NCBI RefSeq assembly: GCF_040954645.1
Contig: NC_092803.1
Location: 11,533,230 to 11,597,229, forward strand
Direction of reading: 5' to 3'
DNA: 64,000 nucleotides
DNA from: Diabrotica undecimpunctata
Taxonomy: Eukaryota; Arthropoda; Insecta; Coleoptera; Chrysomelidae
Shown: piece after piece, positions 32,153-44,191 of the stretch
Numbering within the stretch: the stretch's first letter is position 1
Layout of the letters: each line of letters starts with the position of its first letter
Translations under genes and position numbers: made by a program
Notes under the pieces: generated by a model
Seen by the model: the letters and a program-made list of their open reading frames with translations, nothing else
The model's database searches: none
What the model was told of the DNA's origin: nothing

Positions 32153-32520
32153 ATACGGCATGGAAACATGATGGACATTGAAGGCCTTCGAAATGTGGAC
32201 TTTGCGAAGAATGTTCCGCATACCATGGACAAATAGGGTGAGAATCGAGGAAGTCTTAAGAAAGGCAAATACTGAGAGAGAGAACTACTCAATTTGATCA
32301 AGGTACGAGAAATTGGATACCTCGGCCATATTCTGTGAGAGGAAAAAAATACGCAATCCCTCAACTAATCATCCAGGGAAAGATTGAAGGCAAGAGAGGA
32401 GTAGGTCGCAAACAAATGTCGTGGCTACGGAACATAAAGAACTAGACAGGCATAAATGACACACGAAATCTTTTGCATGCCGCAAAAGACAGACGTCTGG
32501 CCTTAAAATAATTCGCCAAC
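32151..32520 (+). pseudogene. RTE-like LINE C-terminus
   Basis: Reads [101 protein letters not shown] with frame breaks. It ends CACTATAAGAAGAAGA, a short (GAA)n tail running into the next TA tract. Confidence 0.7.
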
Positions 32521-32550
32521 GCACTATAGGTGCACGGCACTATAAGAAGA

Positions 32551-32752
<202 letters not shown>

Positions 32753-32760
32753 AATAAATT

Positions 32761-33775
32761 GAAAGAATACATAAATACATAAATAGATGAAATGAATACA
32801 TTCAAAGAATTTACGAAATCAGGTGACATCCATTCGTGGACTAAGCAAACGAAGGTACTGTAACAGGCAATAGTGTTTAATGCAACAAAATGAAAATATC
32901 TCCTATAAGATAGCTTAATACATTGATAATATTAAACACATTGTTGCAACCATCGGCATTATGGTATAAAGGTTGATTGAATGTGGAAAACCGTGAAAAA
33001 AGAAAGGGCATCGGAAAGGTCACTTATGATATCACGATATTTCTATCAGATTAACTGCTAACAGAAAGACGAAAACAAACTGTATTTTTACGTCTGTCGT
33101 TGCTCCATATTTCGATTTTTGGTTTTCCACAGATAACAAACAAAAAAAAACACAGTGTTTATTGATTTTCTATATTACTCCACATATCTCGTGTCTTTTT
33201 TAGGCACCGAATCCTAAATTTATTTACAATGGATAATTCCATCTTTTATCTGTTCATAAACAGTAGCAATTATATTTCCATGTTAGGTCATTAAGCTCCA
33301 CACAAATGGGTTTTTTGTTAACCCCAATTTCACAGCAATCAAAAGGAGTATTAAAAACCAACGTCAGTAGCGCCGGATCTTAAAATATTACTCTATTTGG
33401 GCATTTTTGAAAAATAACACTTTTTCTTGTATAAACTGTAAAAATATCAAAGGTTCATTACCAATACCAGGTATTCGTGTTCATTAATTCGTAGTAAAAT
33501 ATAAAATAACTTGACGGTTGAAATGAAAACCGTTTTTATAAGGAACAACCTAATAATTAATGACTCGATAATAAAGGAATTGGTAATAGCTGGTTATCGT
33601 TTGTTGGGTGGACGATGTTTTCCAATACCATCACCTTTTGTCTATGTTAGATAGTTAAAAGTTAGGCAAAAAAATGTATCTGTAATTTATTACCTAAAAA
33701 ATGGACCACTGCAAGATTCTGTTGTGGTAAATCTTGTTGTATATTCCTTAAGAGCGTAGGCACAAAATTTCGGGA
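32761..33775. other. No gene recognised
   Basis: Mixed AT-rich sequence; no coding similarity or clear repeat boundary seen. Confidence 0.3.
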
Positions 33776-34118
33776 TAATGCTTTTTAAATGCATTCATTT
33801 TTTTCGAATCCTGAGAAAACTAACAAATATTTTTGTAAAATTTAAACGCAGAATGAAAGATTACATTATTACTGAGGGCCGAAAGTCCCTTAGAATTAAC
33901 AAAAAGTTTTTTTGAATGTGATATTTGAAATTAAAAATCACACTAAATTTTCTCTTTTTTTTCACCCCTGTAACTTATTAAAATAAACATTATACAAGTT
34001 TTCAGGAACTTTCTGCCCTGAGTAATAATGTAATCTTTCATTCTGCGTTTAAATTTTTCAAAAATATTTATTAGTTTTCTCAGGATTCGAAAAAAATGAA
34101 TGCATTTAAAAAGCATTA
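33776..34118. repeat. 343-bp hairpin MITE
   Basis: The left arm starting TAATGCTTTTTAAATGCATT (33776) and the right arm ending with its complement (34118) match over about 100 nt with only a few mismatches (for example ACTAACAAAT versus ACTAATAAAT). The inner arm includes ACGCAGAATGAAAGATTACA. The loop (about 33885-34010) contains a short open frame without similarity. No clear target duplication beyond TA/TAA. Confidence 0.85.
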
Positions 34119-34466
34119 ATAGATTACAATCCAATCTAAATCATCAAATATCAGTAAGTGAATGGCTTTTGTCGAAAAAGGTTGATTTCATACACACAAG
34201 CTGAAACTTATTATAATCAATTGGTTATCATGTTCAAAAGTTTTTTCAAAATAATAAAGAAGAAAAAACTTACAAATGTCCTATTCATTTACAAACTCTG
34301 TTGCTACAAAACTTACAAATGTTACTGGGCTATAAACTGTGGCAAATAAAAAATTATCTTTTTAAATAATGAAAGCAATTATTATTATTAAAAAAGTCTG
34401 TCTTTACTTTGAAATTAAACACAAAAAGTTACCTAGATTTTCACTAAACTACTTTAAATTTTCTGT
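34119..34466. other. No gene recognised
   Basis: AT-rich target DNA of the RTE insertion that follows. Confidence 0.3.
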
Positions 34467-34477
34467 AATCTGGACTT

Positions 34478-35684
34478 ATATTGAAGAAACTCAATTTGGA
34501 TTCCGTAATGGCGTAGGTACCCGTGAAGCTCTATTTGCATTCAATGTACTAATCCAGAGATGCTTGGATGTGAACCAAGATATGTACGTCTGTTTCATAG
34601 ACTACAACAAAGCTTTCGACAAAGTCCGCTACAAAGAGCTAATGGACATCCTCAAAGCAAAACAAATACAACACAATGACCTTCGAATTATAACAAATCT
34701 ATATTATAAACAGCAGGCACACGTACGCATTAATGAACACACATCAGAAGAGTTCGAAGTTAAAAGAGGAGTGCGACAGGGGTGTGTATTGTCACCACTA
34801 CTATTCAATGCATACTCTGAAGAAATTATGAAAAGAGCTCTTGAGGGAGAAACAGCAGGAATCAAGGTCAATGGAACACCAATTAACAACATTAGATATG
34901 CGGACGATACTATCATAATAACAGACAACCTCCGAGACCTCCAAAAGCTAATGAACAAGATAGTTGAGTATGGAGAGGAATATGGATTATCAATAAACAC
35001 CAAGAAAACCAAATTTATGAGGATATCAAAAACCCAAAATAATGGTGAAAGCCTGACAATTAACGGTAGTGCTTTAGAACAAGTTGAAAACTACCACTAT
35101 CTTGGCACAATAATTAATCACACAAACGATTACTCCAAAGAAATCAAAGTTCGAATAGAGAAAGCACTTACAAACTTCAATAAAATGAGAAAGGTACTTT
35201 GTGCAAGAGAACTAAAATTGGACTTGAGAGTTAGGCTGGCAAGGTGCTATATTTTCTCGACTCTGCTTTATGGGATAGAAGCATGGACACTTAACGCGTC
35301 GACTGCTAAAAAGTTGGAAGCATTTGAAATGTGGGTGTATAGAAGAATCCTGAAGATATCATGGACCGAGCATGTAACAAGCAACGAAGTCATGAGAAGA
35401 ATCAACAAAAGAATGGAAGTACTGGAAACCATCAAGACACGAAAGCTGCAATACCTGGGGCATGTTATGCGTAATGAGAGATACAACCTACTTCAATTGA
35501 TTATACAAGGGAAAATCCAGGGCAAGAGAAGTGTAGGAAGAAGAAGAATCTCATGGTTGCGTAACTTGAGGGAATGGTACGGATGCACATCAATTGAACT
35601 ATTCAGAGCAGCAGCATCTAAGATCAGAATAGCGATGATGATTGCCAACCTCCGTCGCGGAGATGGTACGTGAAGAAGAAGAAG
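34478..35684 (+). mobile_element. RTE-like LINE, 5'-truncated, open RT frame
   Basis: Flanked by an 11-bp duplication, AATCTGGACTT, at 34467-34477 and 35685-35695. From about 34480 to the stop at 35673 one unbroken frame encodes the C-terminal half of an RTE ORF: TQFGFRNGVGTREALFAF, CFIDYNKAFDKVRY, GVRQGCVLSPLLFNAY, catalytic IRYADDTIIIT, LLYGIEAWTLN, AFEMWVYRRILKISWTEHV, LQYLGHVMRNERYNLLQ, IQGKIQGKRSVGRRRISWLR. The tail is GTGAAGAAGAAGAAG. The absence of any stop in about 400 codons indicates a young insertion. The Met at 34369 is in target DNA and is not the element's start. Relatives: 6305, 32151, 41478. Confidence 0.85.
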
Positions 35685-35730
35685 AATCTGGACTTCACTA
35701 AAATTTCTGGGGGTAGAAACTGGACTTAAA

Positions 35731-35834
35731 CTCTCTGCGTAACGAACACACGAACAAATTCATCTCCAAACTGCCAAAAAAACTCTCTGCGTAACGAACC
35801 CACGAACAAATTCATCTCCAAACTGCCAAAAAAC
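35731..35834. repeat. 52-bp tandem duplication
   Basis: CTCTCTGCGTAACGAAC ... CCAAACTGCCAAAAA occurs twice in a row (35731 and 35783) with one difference (ACACACG versus ACCCACG). Short, recent duplication just beyond the RTE insertion. Confidence 0.9.
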
Positions 35835-36369
35835 CTGAGATGACAACCAGGGAGAAACAAAACGAGGATAGAAACAACGATTCTTCCAAACCTCACTTAA
35901 ACTGCAACTACACATTGAACACATTAAACTGCTACTATTAACTTTACACATTTTCCATAAAGAAAGGACGAAGAACGAGAAAAAAATACAAATTCGACGT
36001 AGAATTTGAACTAAACGCTGGAGCCTACCGCCCTTGACCACGCCTCAGCGAGAGTGATCTAATTATCTTTCCGGCAAAACCTTCTTAGCCTCTAAATGGA
36101 CGTTTATTTCAAACGCAGTATCGAGCGGCTTTCGATCAAAGAAAAATATCAAAGAATTACGCGTCCGTGGTATAAACAGACTCTAAAAATGTGTTTACAA
36201 TAACTCGCGACGCAAAAAGGATTGAAAATACATTTTGGTTATTTTAACTTGTACGAAAGTAAAGAGAAATACACTGAAATTATTCTTCGATACTTTACTA
36301 AATACGAAGACATTTCAATATATTTCAATATATATTTCAAAGAATTTGCAAATGCTACATCAACAACAA
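35835..36369. other. Unassigned; GC-richer patch at 36000-36200
   Basis: No gene recognised. A patch with GCCTACCGCCCTTGACCACG and several CG-containing words (about 36020-36200) differs from the AT-rich surroundings and may be non-repetitive DNA. Confidence 0.3.
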
Positions 36370-36720
36370 TATTTCGATTTAGCACCAGATTATGTTTCCT
36401 GTTTGATCTTGCGGAGAGACCCAAGTATACAAACGTCTTAGTGGTAGTTTGAAGAGCGTATTTAGTATTGCAAATTCTTCTTCCTCCACAAATAATTTTA
36501 ATCTTTCTCTCTTTTCATTTCTCTTCCTTAGAAGAAAATAATCGCTTTTCCCTCTTTACCAATTTTCGCATTCAAGTCACCCATAATAATAGTTATATCT
36601 TCTTTTTAACTTGTTTAAGAGCATTTATCAACAACTCATAGAATTGCTCTACCTCGTCTTCTGGTTTATCGCTATATATTAATAATATTCAATATTCTCT
36701 CCAACAATCAAGATGTAGTT
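36370..36720 (-). pseudogene. LINE endonuclease fragment
   Basis: The minus strand reads YSDKPEDEVEQFYELLINAL, IIMGDLNAKIGKEGK-like, RNEKRERLKLF, then LQT..KTFVYLG-like SPQD. This is the middle of an APE-type LINE endonuclease (MGDFNAKIGK, NERGxRLIxF, TWxSPD). Frame shifts occur near 36600 and 36430. Confidence 0.55.
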
Positions 36721-36869
36721 CCATAAATAAGTATCGCCAATTCATTTAGGCAGTAATATGGTGGCGATACAAGACTCACAAGACGGAAGAATAGTACGAT
36801 GATTCTTCCATTTATTCCATTATGTTTTCATTATAGGATCATACAAATATTAATCCCCTTCACAAATAT

Positions 36870-38990
36870 TTGTTGTATAATTGTTTCCTATCGTGACTTC
36901 GTTTTTTTTCCTCTTGTACTTCTTTAATGAACTTCTTCTTTTTCTTTTTATATAGACATGACTGTCTGTTTTTCAATGTACCTCCAGTAAGTTGTCGGTC
37001 CATCGCTTTCGTGATCTTCCTACTGATCGTCTTCCTATTGGAGCACAGTCTCTTGCCGTCTTTACTACTCTCTTTCTTGTCATTCGGCTTATATGATTGT
37101 CCCATTCTTCTCTTCTATTTCTTATCTAGTTCTTGCAGATGTTCTCCACCTTGGATCTACGTCGTATATCTGTACTTCTAGCTCTGTCCCATAGTGTCTT
37201 ACCATCAATTTTTCTGTGTTTTCATCTCTTTTGTTTCTAACATCCTTTTTGTCCTCTCTGTGTCAGGTCTTGTTTCTGCCGCGTATGTCATTATTGGTCT
37301 GATGACTGTTTTGTAAATTCTGCCTTTCGTTTCCTTCCCGATATTTTTATTTCTCCATATTGTTTCATTTAGCCAGCCTGCGGCTCTGTTTGCACTATTC
37401 ACTTGATCTTCCACTTCAGTTTTGAGCTTTCCGTAGCTAGAATGTGATGCCTAGATATTTAAACTCCATCACTTCTTCTATTATGTGACCTTCCAGCTCC
37501 AATTTACATCTTAGTAAATTTGCTGTTGTAACCATGCATTTTGTCTTTTTTGGTGAAATTAATATGTTAAATTTTCTGGCGGTTATATTAAATTGGTGCA
37601 GCATACGTTGTAAATCATCTTCACTTTGAGAGAGTAGTATTGCGTCGTCTGCATAGCAGATTATTTTAAGTTGTTTTTCTCCCATTTGGTATCCTTTTTT
37701 AGTTCTTACATTTTTTATTATTTCATCCATAATCAGGTTGAATAACCAACGAAGACATCAGGAGAAGAACCGGAGTGACTGACATCATCGAGAAGATAGC
37801 CAGACTAAAATAGAGATGGGCAGGACACATAGCCAGAATGACAGATAGGCGATGGACAAAGAGGTTATTGGAATGGAGGCCAGGGGAAGACAAGAGAAGC
37901 GTCGGTCGACCACCTACAAGATGGACTGACGATTTAAGAAGACTCAATAAAAACTGACGGTAGACGGGGTTGGAATCATGAGGAAGTGGCCTATGTTCAG
38001 CGGTGGACTCTTGAGGCTGGATGATGATGAATCAGGTTGAACAATAGAGGACCCAGGCAATCTCCCTGTCTTATCCCATTGCCAGCTTCAATAGGGTCGG
38101 TTAGTTCTTCTTCTACTTTTATGTTTATTGTGTTGTTTTGGTAGATATTTTCGATCGTTTTGATTATTCCTAGAGGTATCTCTGTTGCGTACGGTAAGTG
38201 GATAACGTCTTTTAATTTGACCCGGTCAAATGCCTTCTTAAGGTCCACGAAACATAGATATGCCGGTTTGTTGTATTCTAATGATTTGTCTTGCACTTGC
38301 CTCATTTTAAATATAGCGTCGGTGCATGATCTTCACGATCTAAAACCTTGTTGTTCTTCTGCTAGTGTTATAAATTCATTCAGTTTATTTGTTATCACTT
38401 TAATTAGTTGTTAATTTTAGTGTTGTATTTAATAAATTAACTCCTCTGTAATTTTCCGGGTCCGATTTGTCTCCCTTTTTGAAGAGAGGTATTAGGATGA
38501 TGCTTGATCTTCATTCTTGAGGAATTCTGTTTTGTTCTATTATTTTTTGGATTAGTTTTAATAGTTGTTTGGTCAGATCTGGTCCTCCGTACCTTAGAAG
38601 TTCGTTCGGTATTCTGTCCTCTTCTGGTGATTTTCTATTTTTTAATTTCCTTAATGATTCCTTTACCTCTTCCTCCTCAATATTTATTTCTTCGTTTGTC
38701 GGCATCTCTGGTGTTGGTGGTTCATTATCGTCACCTTTAGCAAATATGGATCGGAAGTAGGCTACCCATGTATGAGTTGTTTATTCTTAGTTCGTTATTC
38801 GTGCAGAACTTTATCATCAGTTCTCCATTTTGACATCCTCGTTATGTTTTTGTTCAATTCCGGGTATTACTTGATTGTCTATTCGAGCGTTAAAATCCCC
38901 CAATAATATCTTCCGTCTGACGTGATCTACTACTTGTTTAATGAACTTGTCACAAGAAATTGAGCATAAATGAACACAGACTAGTTAGCA
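36870..38990 (-). pseudogene. RTE-like LINE on minus strand, opened by a short RTE
   Basis: In order from 38990: endonuclease end (VRRKILLGDFNARIDNQVIP), RT start (EEEVKESLRKLKNRKSPEED, IIEQNRIPQE), YLCFVDLKKAFDRVKLKDVI, NGIRQGDCLGPLLFNL, a break where a 287-bp RTE copy inserted (37743-38029), then ICYADDAILLSQSEDDLQRM (about 37640), FNILISPKKTKCMV, FKYLGITF, RIYKTVIRPIMTYAAETRPD, and the tail RKTISRKITKAMDRQL near 37000. The RT frames are partly open, but internal deletions (between endonuclease and RT, 38430-38500) and frame changes inactivate it. Confidence 0.75.
37743..38029 (+). mobile_element. 287-bp RTE insertion with (GAT)n tail
   Basis: Flanked by AATCAGGTTGAA at 37731-37742 and 38030-38041 (12 bp). 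Codes for only the last RTE residues (MGRTHSQNDR-like region read as RWAGHIARMTDRRWTKRLLE, RSVGRPPTRWTDDLRR) and ends GGCTGGATGATGATGA. Severe 5' truncation of the same family as 49647-50540. Confidence 0.88.
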
Positions 38991-39119
38991 ATTACGTCAC
39001 GAGATGAAGAATATTCTGTCATAATTTTAATCCTTTTAGTCCTTCTTTTTTAATTTTAGTCCTTCAACAATGAAATGTGGTGCCTATTAAGAAAGAGGAT
39101 GGTGATCTATGTAAAAATA

Positions 39120-39431
39120 TGTATTTTTCCGCTTTCTAGTTCTGTGGGTTATTGTCGAACACCGTCCACGTACCCCATATCACGCCACCTCTGGCTCCTA
39201 GGCGATAGGAAAAATCAATAGCGCAACTTGAAGGGGTGCGCGGAGTGATCCTGCACGACTCCCCTAGTCGATCGTGGCGGCTCTACGTCGTTTCGAAATT
39301 TCTCCACAGCACTTTCCATAAAACCCCGCGTACAAAAAACAACCCGAACAATTTTTATTATGTGAATTCGCGAATCCGGAATCAGTTAGTTTTTATTTCC
39401 GCATTTGAATCTTTTCGATTTTTCAGAACCG
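39120..39431 (+). promoter_or_regulatory. Candidate promoter and 5' leader, non-repetitive
   Basis: A GC-richer, repeat-free-looking stretch with many CG words (CGCCACCTCTGGCTCC, GTGCGCGGAGTGATCC, CGATCGTGGCGGCTC) followed by AT-rich DNA with an initiator-like TCAGTT near 39382. It precedes an ATG with a splice donor (next entry). Composition and layout suggest an alternative promoter; there is no direct evidence of transcription. Confidence 0.3.
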
Positions 39432-39551
39432 ATGGTTTGGAATTTGTACCAGTTTGGTGAGTATCCCGACATCTTGAAAATTTTATCAATCACTGACCCA
39501 CCTTTAGATGTCTGTCTTTTTTTGTTTGGGGAAAAGATTCCTCCGGTGATG
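39432..39551 (+). other. Candidate short coding exon or 40-codon ORF
   Basis: CCGATGG start context at 39432. It reads MVWNLYQF, then either splices at GTGAGT (39456) or continues open to TAA (40 residues). A preceding TTTTTCAG at 39419-39426 could instead be an acceptor, making 39427-39455 a microexon. No family recognised. Confidence 0.2.
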
Positions 39552-39554
39552 TAA

Positions 39555-40166
39555 TCGCTATTGGCATTTATGTATGTTTTAATGTTTTAAAATATCTTTG
39601 TAGAGTTTGCGGGGGTAGTTCAATCGATTATGTCAGATTGAGTAACCGATATTTTGCAGGACCATTAATTTGTTATCTATTACGTAAAACTTGTACTATT
39701 CGATCCAGGTTTTTCCAGTCGAGAATTTTTTTGCATTTTTAAATAATTTTGACTTAAATTTAAAAATAACTACGACTTCAATTATTGATTGTTCTTAAAA
39801 ACATTATTTAAAATCAATGATTATTAAGAAGTTGTTACTGTGGTCGTAATAAAACAGTTGCCTTTACTGATTGACAAATGAACAGTTTTACTTTGTAAAA
39901 TTAATACTTAGGTCCTAAAAATATGGTCTTACTTCATAGATATTATCACAATACAACCGTTAAGAAGTAAATGAACGAATATCGTTAGCAAGCGGTTTGT
40001 GTTTTACTGTCCCCTTCCTAATTCCAAAGGTTTAGTCTTTTGAAGGCCTAAAAGAGTGTCGTATTCTCTATCATTTTATAGCGCCGACATTGACATGATC
40101 AATTACAGTTTGCGACGTCTTGTTCTTTTTTGGTCAACAGTTTATTGCCTTTATTTGATGAACAAA
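39555..40166. other. No gene recognised
   Basis: AT-rich DNA left of the Tigger insertion; contains several ATCAAT/ATTGAT words near 39780-39830. No repeat boundary seen. Confidence 0.3.
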
Positions 40167-40381
40167 TACAGTGAAACTTGGATATATCGTCATTGAAGCG
40201 GCCAGTAAAAAAATGACTCTATATCAGAGTGGCGTTATAAAAGAGGTAGAAAAAAATTTTAACGATGCAAAATTTTATTACAGCTGCTTTTAGGATAAAA
40301 AAAATTAAGAAACAACACATATCGTATATATAAAACTTACATTTTTTATGAAAAAGTTCTCTAATGCTGAAAAAAGTCAAG

Positions 40382-43300
40382 TTATTTTCTTCTGCACAAC
40401 CCTTTCCGAAAATACAGTTTTTCTGTAGTGTTCTTAATAATCGGAGCTGCTTCTTTGGTAGTTGTGGATGCCTCCCTAAACTGGTAAAACCTGGATATGG
40501 TCTCAGCAGCTCTCATTGCTTCTTGGATTGTAGGACAAGCAACGTCGTCTTCTTCTTCTCCATTATCTTCATCAACATACATTTCCATATTTTGCACTTG
40601 TTCCACAATTTCTTTACCACTTAAAACTTGAAATGATTCTACATAATCGTATACTGAAATGTAGGAGTCAAGATCAGTTCCAAACTCTCTCTGGTTTACA
40701 TTAAACGTTTGTATCCATTCTGACAAAGGTATTTCGTCATCCTCGTCAACATCCTGAACATTGGGAAAAACTACAGTCAATTTAGCTTGACGAAAGCACT
40801 TACAAATTGTCACTGACGCAACCGCACTCTACACATTGTCTAAAAACTGAACTGCATCAAGGATGGTAATGTTCACGGGTTCCCCATTGTCCATACAAAA
40901 AATCATCCTTTTCAAAAGCTGTTTCCGATGATGGCACTTTAAACTTTTTATGACTCCTTGATCCATAGGCTGCAAGACACTGGTGCAGTTTGCTTGTGAG
41001 AAAACTAGGTTGATATTGGTCAAATTAAGCTTGGGATGGGCTGCACAGTTGTCAACTAAGAGAAGAATTTTTTTTTGAAGAGAATTCTTTGTCCCACTTT
41101 CTCAATTCTTCTTCAAAAATAGCAGAAGTCATCCACGCTTTTTTGTTGGTTGTGTAGTTTACAGGCAGTGTTTTTATGTTTTTGAAACATCTAGGATGTC
41201 AAATTTTTCTAATAACCAAAAGCTTTCTTTTCTCTGTACCTGTCATGTTTACACAAACAAAAGCCGAGACTCTGTTTTGAAAGCTTTCCACCGACACATT
41301 TTTGATTTTTGAAAGTTAAAGTTTTGTCTGGCGTTAATTAAAGACACCAGTTTCATCGCCATTGGAGGTATCTTCAACCTTGCCTTAGTTGTGGCCATGT
41401 GTTTTGTAACCAATCACCAGTCACGTTCTCGTCCAAACATTTTGCCTCTCCAACAATTTTCGCGAAGGAAATTGAGTTCTTCTTCTTCTTCAAGTTCCGC
41501 TCCTATCGGAGATTGGAAATCATTCTGACAATTATAATTTTGTTGGTTACGCGCCTGAATAGTTGAATTGAACTGCACCGAAACAATTCACGGAGATTGC
41601 GTAGCCACGAGATTTTACGTCTTCCTACGCTTCTGCTGCCTTTAATTTTACCCTGCATTATATTCCTTGTAGTTCGTATTTTTCTCCTCTCATGATGTGC
41701 CCCAAGTATTCGAATTTCCTAATTTTTATGGAATTTAAAACTTCGCATTGTTTTCCTAGTTGTTGAAAACGATTGATATTTTTAAAATACGTCGGTAACA
41801 CCACATTTCGAATGCTTCTAGGTTTTTAATGTTGGATTTTTAAAGTGTCCAAGCTTCAACCCCATACAAAAGGGTAGAGAAAATATAACATCGAAGCATT
41901 CTTATTCGGAGCGATATATTGATATCGCGATTACAAAAAAGTTTTCTCATTCTATTAAAAGTTGACCGTGAAATTTAAATGCGGCATCTTATTTCTTTTT
42001 TCTGATCAGTATCTTCTGTGATCCCTACTCCAAGGTATTTGTACGAAGATATTTGTTCAATTTCTGTATTATCTAGTACTAGCTTAACTTTGATGTTTTG
42101 TGCTTTTGTAAATACCATGAACTTGGTTTTCTTCAAATTTATTTTTAGTCCATAATCGTTGCAATATATATTTAGTTGTTCAGCAAGGTGATGCAGTTCT
42201 TCTAGCGTTTCTGCCAGAAGTACGGTGTCGTCAGCATATCTTATATTATTAAGTGGCTCACCGTTTATTATAAGGCCCTCACTGACCTCGGCAAGTGCTA
42301 ATTCTGAGATGGCTTCACTGGGCTTCACCCCACGGCGAATCTGGATATCCTCGGACAGTTCATTTTCAACTTTCACTTTTGCTGTTTGGTTCCAATAGAG
42401 GTTACATATAGTTCTAATGTCTCTACTGTCTATGTTTTTATTTAATAAAATTTCTTTAAGCCGATTATGCTGCACTGTCAAATGCCTTCTTAAAATCAAT
42501 GAAACAGGCATATACTTCCTGATTTATATCTAAGCATCTTTGCGAAATAACACTTACTGCAAACAGCGCATCTCGTGTTCCCAGTCCTTTTCTAAATCCC
42601 ATTTGTGTATTACTTATGAATTCATCTAGTTTCTTATGTATTCTATTGTGAATTACTTTTAAAAACAATTTCAAGACATGGCTCATTAAGGCTATGGTGC
42701 GATGTTCATTGCACTCCTTTGCATTGGCTTTTTTGGGTAGCAGTATGAATGTTGATTGTAGCCGTTCTTTAGGTATTCTACCTGTTCTATTTATGGTATT
42801 GAATAGATCCAAAAGAAGATCAATAGATTCAGTATTCACAATTTTGAGTAATTCGATAGTAACTTCATCAGGCCCGGGCTTTAGCTTGTTTCATTGCATA
42901 TTCAATGTCTTCTCGTATAATGTCAGACCCAGTACCATCCTTAAATTCTTTTGGTGCTTCTGTTCTCTCTTTTTCTTCAAAAAGTTGTGCTATATATTGT
43001 GTCCATCTCTACATTTTTTGGTTTATATCTGTTATAAGTGCACGAATTTCATCTCTTAATTGCCTAGTTTGAAGTGTTTGGAAATTGAGTGCCGGGCTTT
43101 AAACCGATCTAGCTAGCTGGACACAGGATTATCAGAACTGCAACACTGCTTGAACCATTTGAGTAGAGCTGAATCTACATTACTACGAATGCACTTTCTA
43201 ATCTTTTTAACATTTTCTCCCTCCTCATTAAAATGTTGTCCTTGTTTTTTAGGATTGAGCCGACAGTCGAATTAACAAGTCCAAATTGCCGACATGCATC

Positions 43301-43390
43301 AGCAATTTTTCGACCACTTTCAAATGCTCTTATAATACGCACTTTATCTTTAATAGGCAAAGCCTTCCTTTTAGTACTGCAACTTGCCAT
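40382..43390 (-). pseudogene. Tigger-type transposase, split by RTE
   Basis: pogo-family DDE transposase. N-terminus from ATG 43390: MASCSTKRKALPIKDKVRII, FESGRKIADACRQFGLVNST, a CENP-B-type HTH. Across the RTE insertion the frame continues RFKARHSISFAKIVGEA and DENVTGDWLQNTW; then TPDKTLTFKNQKCVGGKLSK, KKILLLVDNCAAHP-like residues near 41050, NINLVFSQANCTSVLQPMDQ (last catalytic Asp, near 40975), and a C-terminal tail with SGKEIVEQVQNMEM to 40382. Several frameshifts and stops (41030-41200, 40820) show that it is dead. The reading frame is restored exactly at the target duplication of the RTE. Confidence 0.8.
41478..43079 (-). mobile_element. RTE-like LINE inserted in the Tigger element
   Basis: Flanked by GGAAATTGAGT at 41467-41477 and 43080-43090 (11 bp). 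On the minus strand: linker and RT start (INRTGRIPKERLQSTFILLP), QMGFRKGLGTRDALFAVSVI, ACFIDFKKAFD, RRGVKPSEAI (motif damaged, usually RQGC..SP), catalytic IRYADDTVLLAETL near 42240, KINLKKTKFMVFTK, YKYLGVGITEDTDQKKEIR, then a decayed C-terminus with YIFSTLLYGVEAWTL-like remains near 41880 and (GAA)n at 41478-41490. Frames change near 42480 and 41970. Confidence 0.85.
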
Positions 43391-43924
43391 ATTAAAAAAT
43401 AAAAAGTTAATTACTAAATTAAAATCTAAAAACGAAACGAGCGGAACACAATTTCAAGGTAAGCAAAATTTCTAAAACTGACTGTTCTGAAACAGAAACT
43501 TTGACTGATGGGATGGCACTGATAAATTAGAAATCATAGAACTGTCAAGGTCACATAGCTGCTATACACAGAAGGGATAATAGGGCTTTCTCAGGAACGA
43601 TTCTTGGAAGGAACAATGCCGCAAAGCCGGAAACATATTGCACTATATTCCTCATAAAATAAAAAACGACAACCTACTGTAAAATTTTATACCGCTATAG
43701 ATGAGGCTTACTTTATTTTTAGCCGATAAAACCGGATTTTTAATAATGTTACCGAATAGTTTTTGGAAGGACTTATAAAACATTGACATTACAACCAAGA
43801 TGACGTAACTACCGAGGCCGTAATATCAAAGTTCCACTGTAAAACATCTGCGCCATTTCCTGGAAGGTGGCTGTTCACATTGTAGTGATAATTTTGTCTC
43901 TACTGTTACAACGCAGGAAAAATT

Positions 43925-44150
43925 TTATGCAAGCAATTTGTCTAATGGTTCTATTGAGTTAAACCAATTATCACTGCTTATGTTTTTCCCATTTTCTTTT
44001 ATCATCAACATTAGCTCCACAACCCTTGTTGGGCCTAGCCTTGATCGGTTAGTTCTCTCCATTTTTTCCTTCGCTTTCCAATTTCTATTTTCGAGTATTT
44101 TCAGATCTTGTACTTGATGCATATGTCTTTCCTATCACGTTTTGTTGTGT
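43925..44150 (-). pseudogene. piggyBac-like fragment, second family
   Basis: The minus strand reads SRLGPTRVVELMLMIKENGK and NISSDNWFNSIEPLDKLLA, the piggyBac segment GPTRVVxxLxxxIxGSGRNITxDNWFTSxxL around the second catalytic Asp. Different from the 3305-5145 copy. No ends visible. Confidence 0.7.
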
Positions 44151-44191
44151 TATGGCTTTTGTTGATACGGGGATTTCATCGTCTCCTCCAA

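Larger units (their letters stand above)
40169..43839 (-). mobile_element. Tigger-like transposon, TA-flanked, with RTE insert
   Basis: The ends CAGTGAAACTTGGATAT (40169) and, on the minus strand, CAGTGGAACTTTGATAT (43839) are the typical Tigger/pogo terminus (CAGTGGAACCTCGATAT). TA flanks both sides (40167-40168, 43840-43841). Removing the RTE insertion and one copy of its target duplication leaves about 2.06 kb, a normal Tigger length. Confidence 0.85.
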
